Shown here: positions 17,291-26,861 of the stretch, piece after piece
Layout of the letters: each line of letters starts with the position of its first letter
How positions within the stretch are numbered: position 1 is the stretch's first letter
Assembly (NCBI GenBank): GCA_965656185.1
Contig: CBFHJH010000003.1
Coordinates: forward strand, 1 to 64,000
Direction of reading: 5' to 3'
Source of the DNA: Croceimicrobium sp965656185
GTDB lineage: Bacteria; Bacteroidota; Bacteroidia; Flavobacteriales; Schleiferiaceae
DNA: 64,000 bases
Made by a program: the position numbers and the translations under genes
Notes under the pieces: generated by a model
What the model saw: only the letters and a program-made list of their open reading frames with translations
Database searches by the model: none
What the model was told of the DNA's origin: nothing

Positions 17291-19234
17291 TTATACGTCG
17301 ATATTGGCGTATTTAGCATTCTTTTCGATGAATTCTCGCCTTGGCGGCACATCATCTCCCATTAACATAGAGAAGATTCGATCGGCTTCTGCAGCGCTGT
17401 CGATGGTTACGCGACGCATGGTTCTTTTTTCTGGATCCATGGTCGTTTCCCAAAGCTGCTCGGCATTCATTTCACCGAGACCTTTGTATCGCTGAACCCC
17501 TACGCCGGCTTTGTTTTCGCCGCCATATTCCATGATCAAGCGATCGCGTTGGTCATCATTCCAAGCATATTCTTCTTTCTTGCCCTTCTTCACCAAGTAG
17601 AGCGGTGGTGCGGCGATGTAAATATTACCTGATTCGATCAACTCCTTCATGTAGCGGAAGAAGAAGGTTAAAATCAGAGTTGCAATGTGCGAGCCATCGA
17701 CATCGGCATCACACATAATAATGATCTTATGGTAGCGCAGTTTGGCCGTATTGAGTGCCTTTGAATCTTCTTCAGTACCAACACTCACCCCAAGAGCGGT
17801 GAAAATATTCTTGATTTCCTCATTTTCGAAGACCTTGTGTTGCATGGCCTTTTCCACATTGAGGATCTTACCTCTTAAGGGAAGAATCGCCTGGAAATTA
17901 CGGTCACGCCCTTGTTTGGCGGTACCTCCCGCAGAATCACCCTCCACAAGGAAGATCTCACATACTTCTGGATCCGTTTCAGAACAATCGGATAGTTTAC
18001 CAGGCAATCCGGTGCCCCCCATTACGGTTTTACGCTGCACCATTTCACGAGCCTTCTTAGCGGCAACCCGTGCTTTAGCGGCGAGGATCACCTTCTGAAC
18101 GATCGTTTTGGCCTCATTCGGGTTTTCCTCAAGATAATTGGAAAGCATCTCGCCTACCAATTGATCTACTGCTCCAGAAACCTCAGAGTTTCCTAATTTG
18201 GTTTTGGTCTGGCCCTCAAATTGAGGCTCCATTACCTTTACCGAAATAACCGCGGTTAGTCCTTCGCGGAAATCATCACCACTTACCTCTACTTTTTCCT
18301 TGGCTAGCATACCACTTTCATCGGCATACTTCTTCAAGGTTCGAGTTAAAGCCCTGCGGAATCCCGAAAGGTGGGTTCCTCCTTCGTGGGTATTAATGTT
18401 GTTTACGTAAGAATGGAGGTTTTCGCCATAACTAGTATTGTAGTGCATAGCAACTTCCACTGGAATTTCGTTACGCTCACCTTCCATGCTAATTACGGTG
18501 GGCATCAGTTTCTCGCGATTCTGATCGATGAACTCTACGAACTCACCTAAACCACCTTCAGAAAAGAAATTATCAGATTTGAATTCGCCTTCTTCATCCT
18601 TTTCACGACGATCGGTCAAACTGATCTTGATCCCTTTGTTCAGAAAACATAACTCTCTTAAGCGAGCCTCAAGGATCTCATATTGATACTCCAATACGTG
18701 GAAGATCTCCGGGTCGGGCTGAAAAGTAACGATAGTACCGCGGTAATCGGTTTCACCCTCCTCTTTCAGCGGATAATCGGGCACCCCACGTTGATAAGTC
18801 TGATGGAAGTAAGTGCCTTTGCGGTGCACCTCAACTTTTAAATTAGTAGAAAGGGCATTAACACAAGAAACCCCTACCCCGTGTAAACCACCAGATACTT
18901 TGTATGAATCTTTATCGAATTTACCACCAGCGTGGAGAACGGTCATTACCACTTCCACCGCAGAGCGGCCTTCTTTTTCGTGCATGTCGGTAGGAATACC
19001 CCTACCATTATCTTTAACGGTAATGGAGTTGTTCTCATTAATGGTCACTTCGATGGTATCGCAATGCCCCGCAAGCGCTTCATCAATCGAGTTATCCACT
19101 ACCTCATAAACCAAATGATGCAGTCCTTTTACGCCTACATCACCAATATACATGGAAGGACGCTTTCGCACCGCTTCCAATCCTTCCAGCACCTGAATAC
19201 TACTGGCACCGTAATCTTTTTGTACTTCACTCAT
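17291..19234 (-). CDS. gyrB: DNA gyrase subunit B
   Basis: GyrB is the ATPase and Toprim subunit of gyrase, which introduces negative supercoils. In order: GHKL ATPase with VYEVVDNSIDEALAG, KDNGRGIP and GGLHGVGVSCVNALS; the transducer domain; Toprim with EIFLVEGDSAGGTAKQGR and IIIMCDADVDGSHI; and the C-terminal QRYKGLGEMNAEQLWETTMD. The end EFIEKNAKYANIDV is the form seen in Bacteroidota GyrB and argues against ParE. 647 residues is the normal length without a long insertion. Confidence 0.96.
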   Translation of the reverse strand: MSEVQKDYGASSIQVLEGLEAVRKRPSMYIGDVGVKGLHHLVYEVVDNSIDEALAGHCDTIEVTINENNSITVKDNGRGIPTDMHEKEGRSAVEVVMTVLHAGGKFDKDSYKVSGGLHGVGVSCVNALSTNLKVEVHRKGTYFHQTYQRGVPDYPLKEEGETDYRGTIVTFQPDPEIFHVLEYQYEILEARLRELCFLNKGIKISLTDRREKDEEGEFKSDNFFSEGGLGEFVEFIDQNREKLMPTVISMEGERNEIPVEVAMHYNTSYGENLHSYVNNINTHEGGTHLSGFRRALTRTLKKYADESGMLAKEKVEVSGDDFREGLTAVISVKVMEPQFEGQTKTKLGNSEVSGAVDQLVGEMLSNYLEENPNEAKTIVQKVILAAKARVAAKKAREMVQRKTVMGGTGLPGKLSDCSETDPEVCEIFLVEGDSAGGTAKQGRDRNFQAILPLRGKILNVEKAMQHKVFENEEIKNIFTALGVSVGTEEDSKALNTAKLRYHKIIIMCDADVDGSHIATLILTFFFRYMKELIESGNIYIAAPPLYLVKKGKKEEYAWNDDQRDRLIMEYGGENKAGVGVQRYKGLGEMNAEQLWETTMDPEKRTMRRVTIDSAAEADRIFSMLMGDDVPPRREFIEKNAKYANIDV

Positions 19235-19266
19235 AATCTTGCAGTTACGCTAAATGTGATATCCTT

Positions 19267-19274
19267 CAAAGATA
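19267..19274 (-). promoter_or_regulatory. TAnnTTTG -7 element for gyrB
   Basis: TATCTTTG on the minus strand, 32 bases before the gyrB ATG; exact consensus. Confidence 0.5.
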
Positions 19275-19368
19275 CTTTTTTCCCTTAAGCCCAAAAGCCT
19301 TGTAGGGCCACTATTTTCAGGCTTTTTCCACAGGTTTTTAACATTAATTTAATGAGAGTAGAAATCAT

Positions 19369-19401
19369 AAAAAAAGCCCCTACCAAATGGAGGGGCTTTT
19401 C
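19369..19401 (-). terminator. Terminator after fabI
   Basis: On the minus strand AAAAGCCCCTCC is followed by a short loop, then GGTAGGGGCTTTTTT; a strong stem with a T run, 17 bp after the fabI stop. The A-rich flank also allows some function on the plus strand. Confidence 0.88.
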
Positions 19402-19417
19402 GATGATATTTTAAAAT

Positions 19418-20236
19418 CTAGTCTTCACTGGAAAAGGACTCTACTATTTCTTGACTTACACCGGTATTGCTGAAACCTCCATCGTGGAAAAGGTTTTGCA
19501 TGGTAACGCGGCGGCTTAGGTCGCTAAAGAGACTAATGCAATAATGGGCACAGTCTTCGGCAGTTGCGTTGCCCAGTGGACTCATTTTCTCGGCGTAATT
19601 GATAAAGCCATCGAATCCCTTTACACCACTACCAGCGGTAGTAGGGGTAGGCGACTGACTGATCGTATTAACGCGCACCTTTTTCGCTTTACCCCAGTGG
19701 TAACCAAAGCTACGCGCAATACTCTCTAGGTAAGCTTTATTATCGGCCATATCATTGTAATCAGGGAAAGTACGTTGGGCTGCTATATAGGTAAGAGCTA
19801 ATATACTGCCCCATTCGTTCATGGCATCGCGCTTCCAAGCAGTTTGCATCACGCGGTGAAAGGAAACAGCACTTACATCCCATCCCTTTTCTAACCAATC
19901 GTAATTCAATTCTGTATAATGCTTGCCTTTACGCACGTTCACACTCATGCCAATACTGTGGAGAATGAAATCGAGTTTACCTCCTAAGATCTCTTCCGCC
20001 TTAGCGAATAAATTATCGAGATCTTCCATGCTGGTAGCATCGGCAGGAATTACCTCTGAACCGGTTTTCTCGGCCAAAGCATTGATCTCTCCCATCCGCA
20101 TCGCGATTGGCGCATTGGTTAAAACGAACTTGGCTCCTTGCGCATGCGCTTCCTCTGCAACCTTCCAGGCTATTGATTCTTGATTAAGGGCGCCGAAGAT
20201 GATGCCCTTCTTTCCAGCTAATAAATTATTGGACAT
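19418..20236 (-). CDS. fabI: Enoyl-[acyl-carrier-protein] reductase (NADH)
   Basis: FabI performs the last reduction of each fatty acid elongation cycle. The 272-residue short-chain dehydrogenase-like protein has KKGIIFGALNQESIAW as the cofactor-binding turn, LHSIGMS, and the FabI-type catalytic spacing Tyr160-x6-Lys167 in YNDMADNKAYLESIAR. QSPTPTTAGSGVKGFDGF is the substrate-loop region. The sequence agrees closely with Bacteroidota FabI as I recall it. It is transcribed alone, with a terminator after it. Confidence 0.95.
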   Translation of the reverse strand: MSNNLLAGKKGIIFGALNQESIAWKVAEEAHAQGAKFVLTNAPIAMRMGEINALAEKTGSEVIPADATSMEDLDNLFAKAEEILGGKLDFILHSIGMSVNVRKGKHYTELNYDWLEKGWDVSAVSFHRVMQTAWKRDAMNEWGSILALTYIAAQRTFPDYNDMADNKAYLESIARSFGYHWGKAKKVRVNTISQSPTPTTAGSGVKGFDGFINYAEKMSPLGNATAEDCAHYCISLFSDLSRRVTMQNLFHDGGFSNTGVSQEIVESFSSED

Positions 20237-20285
20237 AGTTATTGGTTTGAGAGCGGCTAAAATAAAGTTTTTAGACTTCCTGCCG

Positions 20286-21110
20286 CTATTTAAAGTGTTT
20301 ATTAAGAAATTCTCGCTCCTCCTGATTTAAGGCTTGCTCTCCTTCACGCTTTACCTTTTCAAGAATATAATTCAATCGTTTTTCTTTGGCAAAACGCTCT
20401 TCACGATAATGATCTTCTACCCCATAATTGTCTGAAGGTTTAGCCATGATCTGATTTAACAATTCTGGCCGAACAAAAAGTACGATCAAAAAAACAATTG
20501 ACGGCACCAAGAGGTAAATTATGGTCATGGGATGCTCTTGGGCCAAGGAGGGCATTAAGGCTAAAGTAAATAACAGGCCAACCACCGCACCTCCCAAATG
20601 CGCCTCATGACCGATATTATCATTTTGCTTACCAATGCCATACATCGAATAGGCCAAAAACAATAAGCCATAGATCCAAGCCGGAAAGAAGAACGGCAAA
20701 AATAAAAGGGCTAATTCCATTCCCGGAAATAGAACAATGGCCGCAAAAATCAATCCGCTAACTGCTCCAGAAGCCCCAACCGCTCGGTATTCAGGTTCTT
20801 GGCGATGATAAAACCAAGCGAGGAGATTACCGCCCACTAGACTGATCAAATAAAGGGCAACAAAAAGTACCGGTCCTAATGCCCGCTCTAGTGCTCCGCC
20901 AAAAATGAAAAGGGAGAACATGTTAAAAAAGAGATGGGTCCAATCTACATGGACAAAACCAGCCGTAAATAAGCGGTACCACTGCCCTGCCTGCAGATCA
21001 CCGACCCGTAATTGCCACTTATTAAAATAATTTGGCTTTTGAAAGGCTAAATAGGTTAAACCTAGGTTTAAAAGTAAAAGGGCAATACCTGCGTATTCTA
21101 ATCTATCCAT
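20286..21110 (-). CDS. Rhomboid-family intramembrane serine protease
   Basis: Rhomboids cut substrate proteins within the membrane. About six transmembrane helices are visible. Family motifs: WTHLFFNMFSLFIFG, the nucleophile Ser114 in GASGAVSG, and the catalytic His171 in GHEAHLGGAVVG. A charged cytosolic tail follows (YREERFAKEKRLNYILEKVK). Substrates are unknown. The gene begins 2 bp after the stop of the DUF4199 gene, so both are likely translated from one mRNA. Confidence 0.93.
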   Translation of the reverse strand: MDRLEYAGIALLLLNLGLTYLAFQKPNYFNKWQLRVGDLQAGQWYRLFTAGFVHVDWTHLFFNMFSLFIFGGALERALGPVLFVALYLISLVGGNLLAWFYHRQEPEYRAVGASGAVSGLIFAAIVLFPGMELALLFLPFFFPAWIYGLLFLAYSMYGIGKQNDNIGHEAHLGGAVVGLLFTLALMPSLAQEHPMTIIYLLVPSIVFLIVLFVRPELLNQIMAKPSDNYGVEDHYREERFAKEKRLNYILEKVKREGEQALNQEEREFLNKHFK

Positions 21111-21112
21111 GT

Positions 21113-21649
21113 TTAGACTTTACTCTCGCGTCTGCGGGCTAATCTACTTTGCACAAAGCCATTGAGCAAGGCCATCAACAATCCGATAGGAAAAATTTCG
21201 GCCATGGTAAGCCCTACTCGGACCAATAATTGATCGCGATAAGCTTCCATCACTTGGGTCTGACTATCGATCCGCTCTTCGATCACATCCGGTGCCAAAC
21301 CACTCTCATTCATAGTTTCACTTAAATGCTCTAAATAGTTATCCACGAATTCTTGTCCGTGCGAGCTAAAATAGATCTCCCACATTATGGTGTATACAGC
21401 AGAAGCGATAAGCACTATGTAGAAGCTTGCCACAAATGCTTGAGCAAAGGTGACGTGACCGCCATAATGCACTTTATCGATCCTTTGCACACCTAGGAAT
21501 AGACTTAGAGCAAACACCACAAACATGGTGGCAAAGCCCATTACTTCCATGCGATCGTAATTAGAATCGCTAAGTGAATTGCCTAGAAAAAAGTTTAGCC
21601 CAATGAGTAGTCCAGCGATTAAACCGGTAATCCAAATGATCTTTCGCAT
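21113..21649 (-). CDS. DUF4199 membrane protein
   Basis: 178 residues with four predicted transmembrane segments; the N-terminus MRKIIWITGLIAGLLIGLN and the later GGHVTFAQAFVASFYIVLIAS fit the Bacteroidota family DUF4199. A soluble acidic loop (about 95-140) separates helices three and four. No function is established for the family. It precedes the rhomboid gene by 2 bp, which could make it an accessory or a substrate. Confidence 0.75.
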   Translation of the reverse strand: MRKIIWITGLIAGLLIGLNFFLGNSLSDSNYDRMEVMGFATMFVVFALSLFLGVQRIDKVHYGGHVTFAQAFVASFYIVLIASAVYTIMWEIYFSSHGQEFVDNYLEHLSETMNESGLAPDVIEERIDSQTQVMEAYRDQLLVRVGLTMAEIFPIGLLMALLNGFVQSRLARRRESKV

Positions 21650-21745
21650 AAGTCGAATCCTAGAATTTTCTTCAAAATAATTAAAAATACTCCTCGCCCC
21701 CTTAAACCTTTGTCCAAGTTTATACTCTAAGTTGAAATTATCTTT

Positions 21746-22900
21746 ATGAATAAGCTCTTGCCTTGGACTTTTTTATGCCTCCTCTCCCTCGCCTCTTGCC
21801 AGAAAGAGGAGGAGCCTGGTACAAACCAAGCTCAGAATCCCAACTTAGGTGAAAATGCACCGGTTTTACCCACTATCGTAGACAATTACAGTCAGCCGCA
21901 ATTACCTAATTTCTATTTGCTTAGGCCTACTGCTAATGCGGATAACACCCCCGCCAATAATCCGGTTACGAATGCAGGCGCCACTTTAGGAAGAGTTTTA
22001 TTCTACGACAAACAACTCAGTAAAAATGGTACCGTCTCCTGTGGCTCTTGTCATCAAGCAGAGAATGGCTTCAGTGATCCCGCAGCACTATCGAGCGGTT
22101 TTGAGAATGGTCTCACGGGTCGTCACTCCATGTCTTTGGCCAATAGCCGCTATTATGCCAATGGCGCCTTCTTCTGGGACGAACGTGCTGCAAGTTTAGA
22201 AGATCAGGTGCTTATGCCCATTCAGGATGAGGTGGAAATGGGCATGGACCTCGACACACTGATCCAAAGACTAGCAGGATTGGAATACTATCCTATCTTA
22301 TTTGAGGCCGCCTTTGGCAGCAGTACGATTACCGCCGATCGTATTAGCCGAGCCATGGCACAATTCGTGCGATCGATGGTGAGCTTCACTAGTAAGTACG
22401 ACCAAGGTCGAGCCCAAGTGAATAGCCCTACTACCGATTTCCCCAATTTTAGTGCCGAAGAAAACCGTGGCAAAGCCTTGTTCTTCAGTCCCGCCATTGG
22501 CTGTGCCGCTTGTCATGGCACCGATGCATTTATCGCTCCAGGCGGAAGGAATAACGGACTAGACCTCGATAACCACGGAGACCTTGGTCGCGGTGGCCAT
22601 ACTGGCATAGCTGCCCAACAAGGAATCTTCAAAGTAGGCTCGCTTAAGAACATTGCCTACACTGCACCATATATGCACGACGGTCGTTTTAACACTTTGG
22701 CAGAAGTAATTGAGCACTACAATTCAGGAGTACAGGACAATCCAAACTTAAGTCCACCGCTGCGCCTTCCCGGAGGAGGAATACGGCGTTTAAATCTAAA
22801 TGAATCGGATAAAAATGCTTTGATCGCCTTTTTGGAAACTTTAAGCGATGACCTAATGATCAATGATGAAAAGTTCAGTGATCCTTTCCCCGAGCTTTAG
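21746..22900 (+). CDS. Di-haem cytochrome c peroxidase, lipoprotein
   Basis: Bacterial CcpA/MauG-family peroxidase that reduces hydrogen peroxide with electrons from periplasmic cytochrome or a similar carrier. Two haem c attachment sites are visible: CGSCH at residues 99-103 and CAACH at 253-257. Other family segments are LGRVLFYDKQLSKNG, SLANSRYYANGAFFWDERA, and KNIAYTAPYMHDGRF near the C-terminal haem. The signal ends LLSLASCQ, a good lipobox. Its stop codon interlocks with that of the SdpI-like gene in 4 bp. True peroxidase versus MauG-like oxidase activity cannot be separated here. Confidence 0.92.
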   Translation: MNKLLPWTFLCLLSLASCQKEEEPGTNQAQNPNLGENAPVLPTIVDNYSQPQLPNFYLLRPTANADNTPANNPVTNAGATLGRVLFYDKQLSKNGTVSCGSCHQAENGFSDPAALSSGFENGLTGRHSMSLANSRYYANGAFFWDERAASLEDQVLMPIQDEVEMGMDLDTLIQRLAGLEYYPILFEAAFGSSTITADRISRAMAQFVRSMVSFTSKYDQGRAQVNSPTTDFPNFSAEENRGKALFFSPAIGCAACHGTDAFIAPGGRNNGLDLDNHGDLGRGGHTGIAAQQGIFKVGSLKNIAYTAPYMHDGRFNTLAEVIEHYNSGVQDNPNLSPPLRLPGGGIRRLNLNESDKNALIAFLETLSDDLMINDEKFSDPFPEL

Positions 22901-23244
22901 ACCTTTTCGCGTGAAAAGCGTTTGAGTTTTTTTTCATTTCGATAGATCTCAAATCCGAAACTCGCGAGAAGGACGGCTAAAAACACGAAAATACCCACCT
23001 TCTCGCTGTAGATTGGCCCCAAATACCAGATTGCCGAAACAATGAGGTGATAAATAGCGATTCTCAAAAACATAGTAGGCAATAAAGATTGGGCATAATC
23101 CCAATTCCGACGATTTCGCATGGAGCGATCGGTGCGATAACCATAAAGATGGTTAGGCTTTTTAGCCGGAAAGATTTTAGTAATGAGGGCGATAATGAGC
23201 ATCAGGCCGGCAAATCCTAAAAAAATGAAGAATACAATATCCAT
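22897..23244 (-). CDS. SdpI-family membrane protein
   Basis: 115 residues with three predicted membrane segments. The cytosolic piece LYGYRTDRSMRNRRNWDYAQ matches the SdpI/YhfL family signature (GYRTxRSMKNxxNWxxAN). SdpI is an immunity protein against the SdpC toxin in Bacillus; most family members outside Firmicutes have no known role, and no toxin gene is adjacent here. Confidence 0.8.
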   Translation of the reverse strand: MDIVFFIFLGFAGLMLIIALITKIFPAKKPNHLYGYRTDRSMRNRRNWDYAQSLLPTMFLRIAIYHLIVSAIWYLGPIYSEKVGIFVFLAVLLASFGFEIYRNEKKLKRFSREKV

Positions 23245-23363
23245 TTATCTGGAAGCTTGGTGGTTTTAGGCTAAGATATTTATGATTATCGACCTAGCAA
23301 CCAATTTGGTTTTTTATTGTGAGTTAGCAGATTAGAGTTACTTTAGTTTACAAATTCAACTAG

Positions 23364-24665
23364 ATGTCCCTAAAAACCCTTTCCTTCCTTTTATTGTCCT
23401 TTATTTACTCGGTTTCTTCCCAAGCTCAAAATGAAAAGCAAGATGAAAAATGGGGTAGATTAGTAAAGCTAATTGAGGAGAACGACCAGGCCAAAGGCTC
23501 CATTTGCATTTCTAAAGGGCAGGAAGTCCTTTACTCCAATCATTTCGATATGGCGGAACCACAAATGGAATACCGTTACCGGATAGGTTCGATTTCTAAA
23601 ACTTTTACCGCTGTTTTAATAATGATGGCGGTAGAAGAAGGGAAATTAAATTTATCGGACCCATTAAAGGATTGGTACCCAAGCTTTACAGATGAAGCGA
23701 TAACCATCGAACTTATGCTTCGCCATAAAAGTGGCCTCCACAACTTTACCGATGATGCCTCCTTTGCTCAAATTATGGAACTAGAGCAAAGCGAAGAAGC
23801 CATGATCACTCGCTTCAGTCAAATGGAATTGGATTTTGAGCCCGGCAGCAAACAAGCTTATTCCAACACCAATTTCGTTCTTTTAAGCTATATCCTGCAA
23901 AAAGAATATGACCTTAGCTACGCTCAAATTCTCCAGCAAAAAATTATTGGTCCTCTTGATTTGAAAAATACTTATTTCGCCCAGGAAGAACCTAAAGACG
24001 AGCTTGAGCGCCAGAGTTATGTTTACAATGGTAAATGGGTAGAAGGTCCACATACCCATCCCAGTGTTCCCATGGGAGCTGGTGGAATCATTAGCACCCC
24101 ACGCGATCTAAACATTTTTTTTCAAGCTATTTTCAGTCAAAAATTGATCAGCCAGGAAAGTTTAAATGCCATGCTTCCCAAGGAAGAAATGGGCATGGGA
24201 CTGATCCGTTTTCCTTTTCAGGATAAGGTAGCTTACGGCCATAATGGCGGTATTGATGGATTTGTAAGTCATGCCAGCTATTTGCCCAGTGAAGATATTA
24301 GTATTGCCGTTTGTCTCAATGGCATGCGTTATCCGATCAATTCCCTTTTGATCGATTTTCTATCGATCACTTTCGAGTTAGAAGACTACGAACTACCGGA
24401 GTTTAAAGAATTAGAGTTGGATGAAGCTACCTTGAATAAATACACCGGGACCTATAAGAGTGCCAATTTCCCCTTAGACATCAAGATCTTTATCGAAGAA
24501 GGCGTTTTAAAAGGTCAGGCCAGCGGTCAAGGTGCCTTTCCCTTAAGTGCGGTCGAAGAAAATGTTTTCGAGTTTAAGGCTGCTCAGATTAAAATGACCT
24601 TTTTACCAGAAGAAAATTTGATGCATTTCGAACAGGGGGGTATGAAATTAGCTTTCACTCGCTAG
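23364..24665 (+). CDS. Serine hydrolase of the class C beta-lactamase / DD-peptidase family
   Basis: A 433-residue exported protein (signal peptide, cleavage near SSQAQ). The penicillin-binding fold motifs are present: Ser76-x-x-Lys79 in GSISKTFTA, YSN in YSNTNFVLL, and HNG in YGHNGGIDGF. A lipocalin-like beta-rich domain of about 90 residues follows (KYTGTYKSANFPLD onward). Such proteins are esterases, peptidases or amidases as often as beta-lactamases, so no resistance role should be assumed. Confidence 0.88.
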   Translation: MSLKTLSFLLLSFIYSVSSQAQNEKQDEKWGRLVKLIEENDQAKGSICISKGQEVLYSNHFDMAEPQMEYRYRIGSISKTFTAVLIMMAVEEGKLNLSDPLKDWYPSFTDEAITIELMLRHKSGLHNFTDDASFAQIMELEQSEEAMITRFSQMELDFEPGSKQAYSNTNFVLLSYILQKEYDLSYAQILQQKIIGPLDLKNTYFAQEEPKDELERQSYVYNGKWVEGPHTHPSVPMGAGGIISTPRDLNIFFQAIFSQKLISQESLNAMLPKEEMGMGLIRFPFQDKVAYGHNGGIDGFVSHASYLPSEDISIAVCLNGMRYPINSLLIDFLSITFELEDYELPEFKELELDEATLNKYTGTYKSANFPLDIKIFIEEGVLKGQASGQGAFPLSAVEENVFEFKAAQIKMTFLPEENLMHFEQGGMKLAFTR

Positions 24666-24698
24666 TAGATCTCTTAACCTTTAAAATTCCTGCCCTTT

Positions 24699-25982
24699 AT
24701 GGCAAGCTTAAATATTCCAGATAGCAATTTAGAACGCGTAGTAATTATTGGCTGTGGCTTTGGCGGATTGAATCTAGCCAAGAAAATAGACAGCAAACGC
24801 TATCAAGTGGTAATGATCGATAAGCACAATTACCACACCTTCCAACCCCTGCTCTACCAAGTAGCAACGGCTGGCTTAGAACCAGACTCGATCGCCTACC
24901 CCATTCGCAATATTTTCCGAAAGGTGCCCAACTTCTATTTCCGTCTCGCGGAAGCTCAGGAAATAGATAGTGCGCGCAATGTTTTGGTCTGCAATATTGG
25001 TGAATTGGAATACGACCACCTTGTAATCGCCACCGGTAGCAATACCAATTACTTTGGGATGGAAAATGTAGAGCGTTTGGCCATGCCTATGAAAACTGTG
25101 CCTGAAGCTTTAAACTTACGCAGTTTGATCTTACAAAACTTTGAAGCAGCCTCCTTAAGTCAGGACCTGAAGGAAAGAGAGGCCTTAATGAATTTTGTGA
25201 TAGTTGGCGCTGGCCCCACCGGAACAGAGCTTGCGGGGGCTTTGGCCGAATTGAAAACTCACGTTTTACCCAATGACTACCCGGATCTCGACTTCAGACG
25301 GATGAGCATTCATTTAGTGGAAATGGCAGACAAGGTGCTACCGCCGATGTCTGAATTTTCATCAAGTAAAGCTTTAAAATACCTCGAGACTCTGGGAGTT
25401 CAAGTATGGCTAAATACCGCAGTAAAAGAATACGATGGTCAGGTAGTGAAAACCAATAAAAAAGACCTCCCGGCTTCTACCCTAATTTGGGCAGCCGGAG
25501 TGAGCGGTAATATTATTAATGGACTAAAAGAGGAGGAAGACTTTAAATCGGGACGCTACTTGGTAAATGAATTTAATCAGATCGGTAAGCATCAGAACAT
25601 TTATGCACTGGGAGATGTAGCTGCTATGATCAGTGAGGCAAATCCCAAAGGTCATCCTATGTTAGCGCAGCTCGCCATTCAGCAAGGTCAAAATTTAGCT
25701 AAAAACCTCAATCGAGCACTTAAAAAACAAAGCTGGCGCAAATTCCAATACAAGGACATGGGTACTATGGCCACCGTGGGAAGAAATAAAGCGGTAGCCG
25801 AGCTCTATAATAAGATCATGTTAAAAGGATTTCCAGGATGGGCGGTGTGGATGTTGGTCCACCTTATTTCCCTAGTTGGCTTTCGCAATAAACTGGTTAC
25901 CCTCATGAATTGGTTTATCAATTATTTCAGTTATGATCGTAAGATCCGGCTGATCATTAGGCCATGGAAATCGAGGATCTAA
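24699..25982 (+). CDS. Type II NADH dehydrogenase (NDH-2)
   Basis: A single-subunit flavoprotein that oxidises NADH and reduces quinone without pumping protons. 427 residues with the FAD-binding VVIIGCGFGGLNLAKKI, the NDH-2 segment HNYHTFQPLLYQVATAG, the NAD-binding FVIVGAGPTGTELAGALAE, and IYALGDVAAM as second FAD contact. The hydrophobic C-terminus (GWAVWMLVHLISLVGFRNK) probably attaches it to the membrane. The stop is directly followed by the ATG of the NRDE gene. Confidence 0.93.
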   Translation: MASLNIPDSNLERVVIIGCGFGGLNLAKKIDSKRYQVVMIDKHNYHTFQPLLYQVATAGLEPDSIAYPIRNIFRKVPNFYFRLAEAQEIDSARNVLVCNIGELEYDHLVIATGSNTNYFGMENVERLAMPMKTVPEALNLRSLILQNFEAASLSQDLKEREALMNFVIVGAGPTGTELAGALAELKTHVLPNDYPDLDFRRMSIHLVEMADKVLPPMSEFSSSKALKYLETLGVQVWLNTAVKEYDGQVVKTNKKDLPASTLIWAAGVSGNIINGLKEEEDFKSGRYLVNEFNQIGKHQNIYALGDVAAMISEANPKGHPMLAQLAIQQGQNLAKNLNRALKKQSWRKFQYKDMGTMATVGRNKAVAELYNKIMLKGFPGWAVWMLVHLISLVGFRNKLVTLMNWFINYFSYDRKIRLIIRPWKSRI

Positions 25983-26684
25983 ATGTGCAGCTTGAGCTAC
26001 ATCCCACAAGGTAATGGCTTCATTTTAAGTCATAATCGTGATGAACTACCGCAAAGAAAAAGCTCATCGAACTTAGAAAGATTAAGCGTGGCTCAACGTG
26101 AGATAGTTTTCCCCAAGGATCTCCAGGCTGGTGGAACTTGGATGGGTGCCGATAATCGCGGTCTAAGCGCATGTATCTTAAACGGTGGCTCGGTTTCCTA
26201 TCTGCGGCAAGTCCCTTATCGCGCTAGCCGAGGTTCGGTTATTCCTCATTTATTGGAAACAGGGAACATCGAAGACTTCAAGAAAAAATGGTCTAGTGAA
26301 GGAATCGAGCCCTTTACTCTAATAATTGCTCAAGGCAAGGACTTGTGGCAATTTATTCATGATCCGGGCCAGGATAGCTGGACTCATCTCGATCCCGATC
26401 AAGCTCATTTTTGGTCTAGCACAAAATTGTACCATCCCGAAATTCGGGCCGCTCGGGCCAAACGCTTTAATAATTGGTTAGAGTCTTATCCAATGACCAG
26501 CGCTGAGTCGATCAGTGAATTTCATTTATCGGAACAGCAAGGTGAATTGAAAGGTGGACTGGTACTACCCGAGCACTTTCCTTTAAGTACGGTCAGCTTT
26601 TGTCAGTTTCAAAGTTCCCCAGGAAAACAAAGGTTTCAATATGAATATCTGTTGAAGGGCAGCTCCGACCTGCATGATTGGTAA
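25983..26684 (+). CDS. NRDE-family (TANGO2-like) protein
   Basis: 233 residues. The N-terminus MCSLSYIPQGNGFILSHNRDE carries the invariant MC start and the NRDE signature that names the family, followed by AGGTWMGADNRGLSACILNGG, also conserved. The family includes human TANGO2; the biochemical function in bacteria is not settled. There is no gap after the NDH-2 gene, so the two are co-translated. Confidence 0.9.
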   Translation: MCSLSYIPQGNGFILSHNRDELPQRKSSSNLERLSVAQREIVFPKDLQAGGTWMGADNRGLSACILNGGSVSYLRQVPYRASRGSVIPHLLETGNIEDFKKKWSSEGIEPFTLIIAQGKDLWQFIHDPGQDSWTHLDPDQAHFWSSTKLYHPEIRAARAKRFNNWLESYPMTSAESISEFHLSEQQGELKGGLVLPEHFPLSTVSFCQFQSSPGKQRFQYEYLLKGSSDLHDW

Positions 26685-26833
26685 ACAATTAACCGACCAT
26701 TTACCTCCATTTATCGCCCAAGTTTAGGGTTAAATCACGTTTCCACAGATTCTATTCATTTTTATATAGCTGATTTACAGATACTAACGAAATAATAAAG
26801 TACTTTGTTTTGCATAGTACCTAGAAGTTCACA

Positions 26834-26841
26834 TATCTTTG
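26834..26841 (+). promoter_or_regulatory. Promoter of the DUF4252-like - padR - pspC operon
   Basis: TATCTTTG is an exact -7 element; TTG at 26810-26812, 21 bases upstream, serves as -33. The first gene starts 20 bases downstream. This is the best two-part promoter in the window. Confidence 0.65.
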
Positions 26842-26861
26842 TAAAACAAAACAACATAAAA

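Noticed and set aside
22897..23244. SdpI-like immunity protein as part of a toxin-immunity system
   Set aside because: No SdpC-like toxin or maturation gene is adjacent, and the family is widespread without toxins.
23364..24665. Antibiotic resistance by a beta-lactamase
   Set aside because: Only the general serine hydrolase motifs are present; the lipocalin-like C-terminal domain points to another substrate. The same holds for the gene at 30667.
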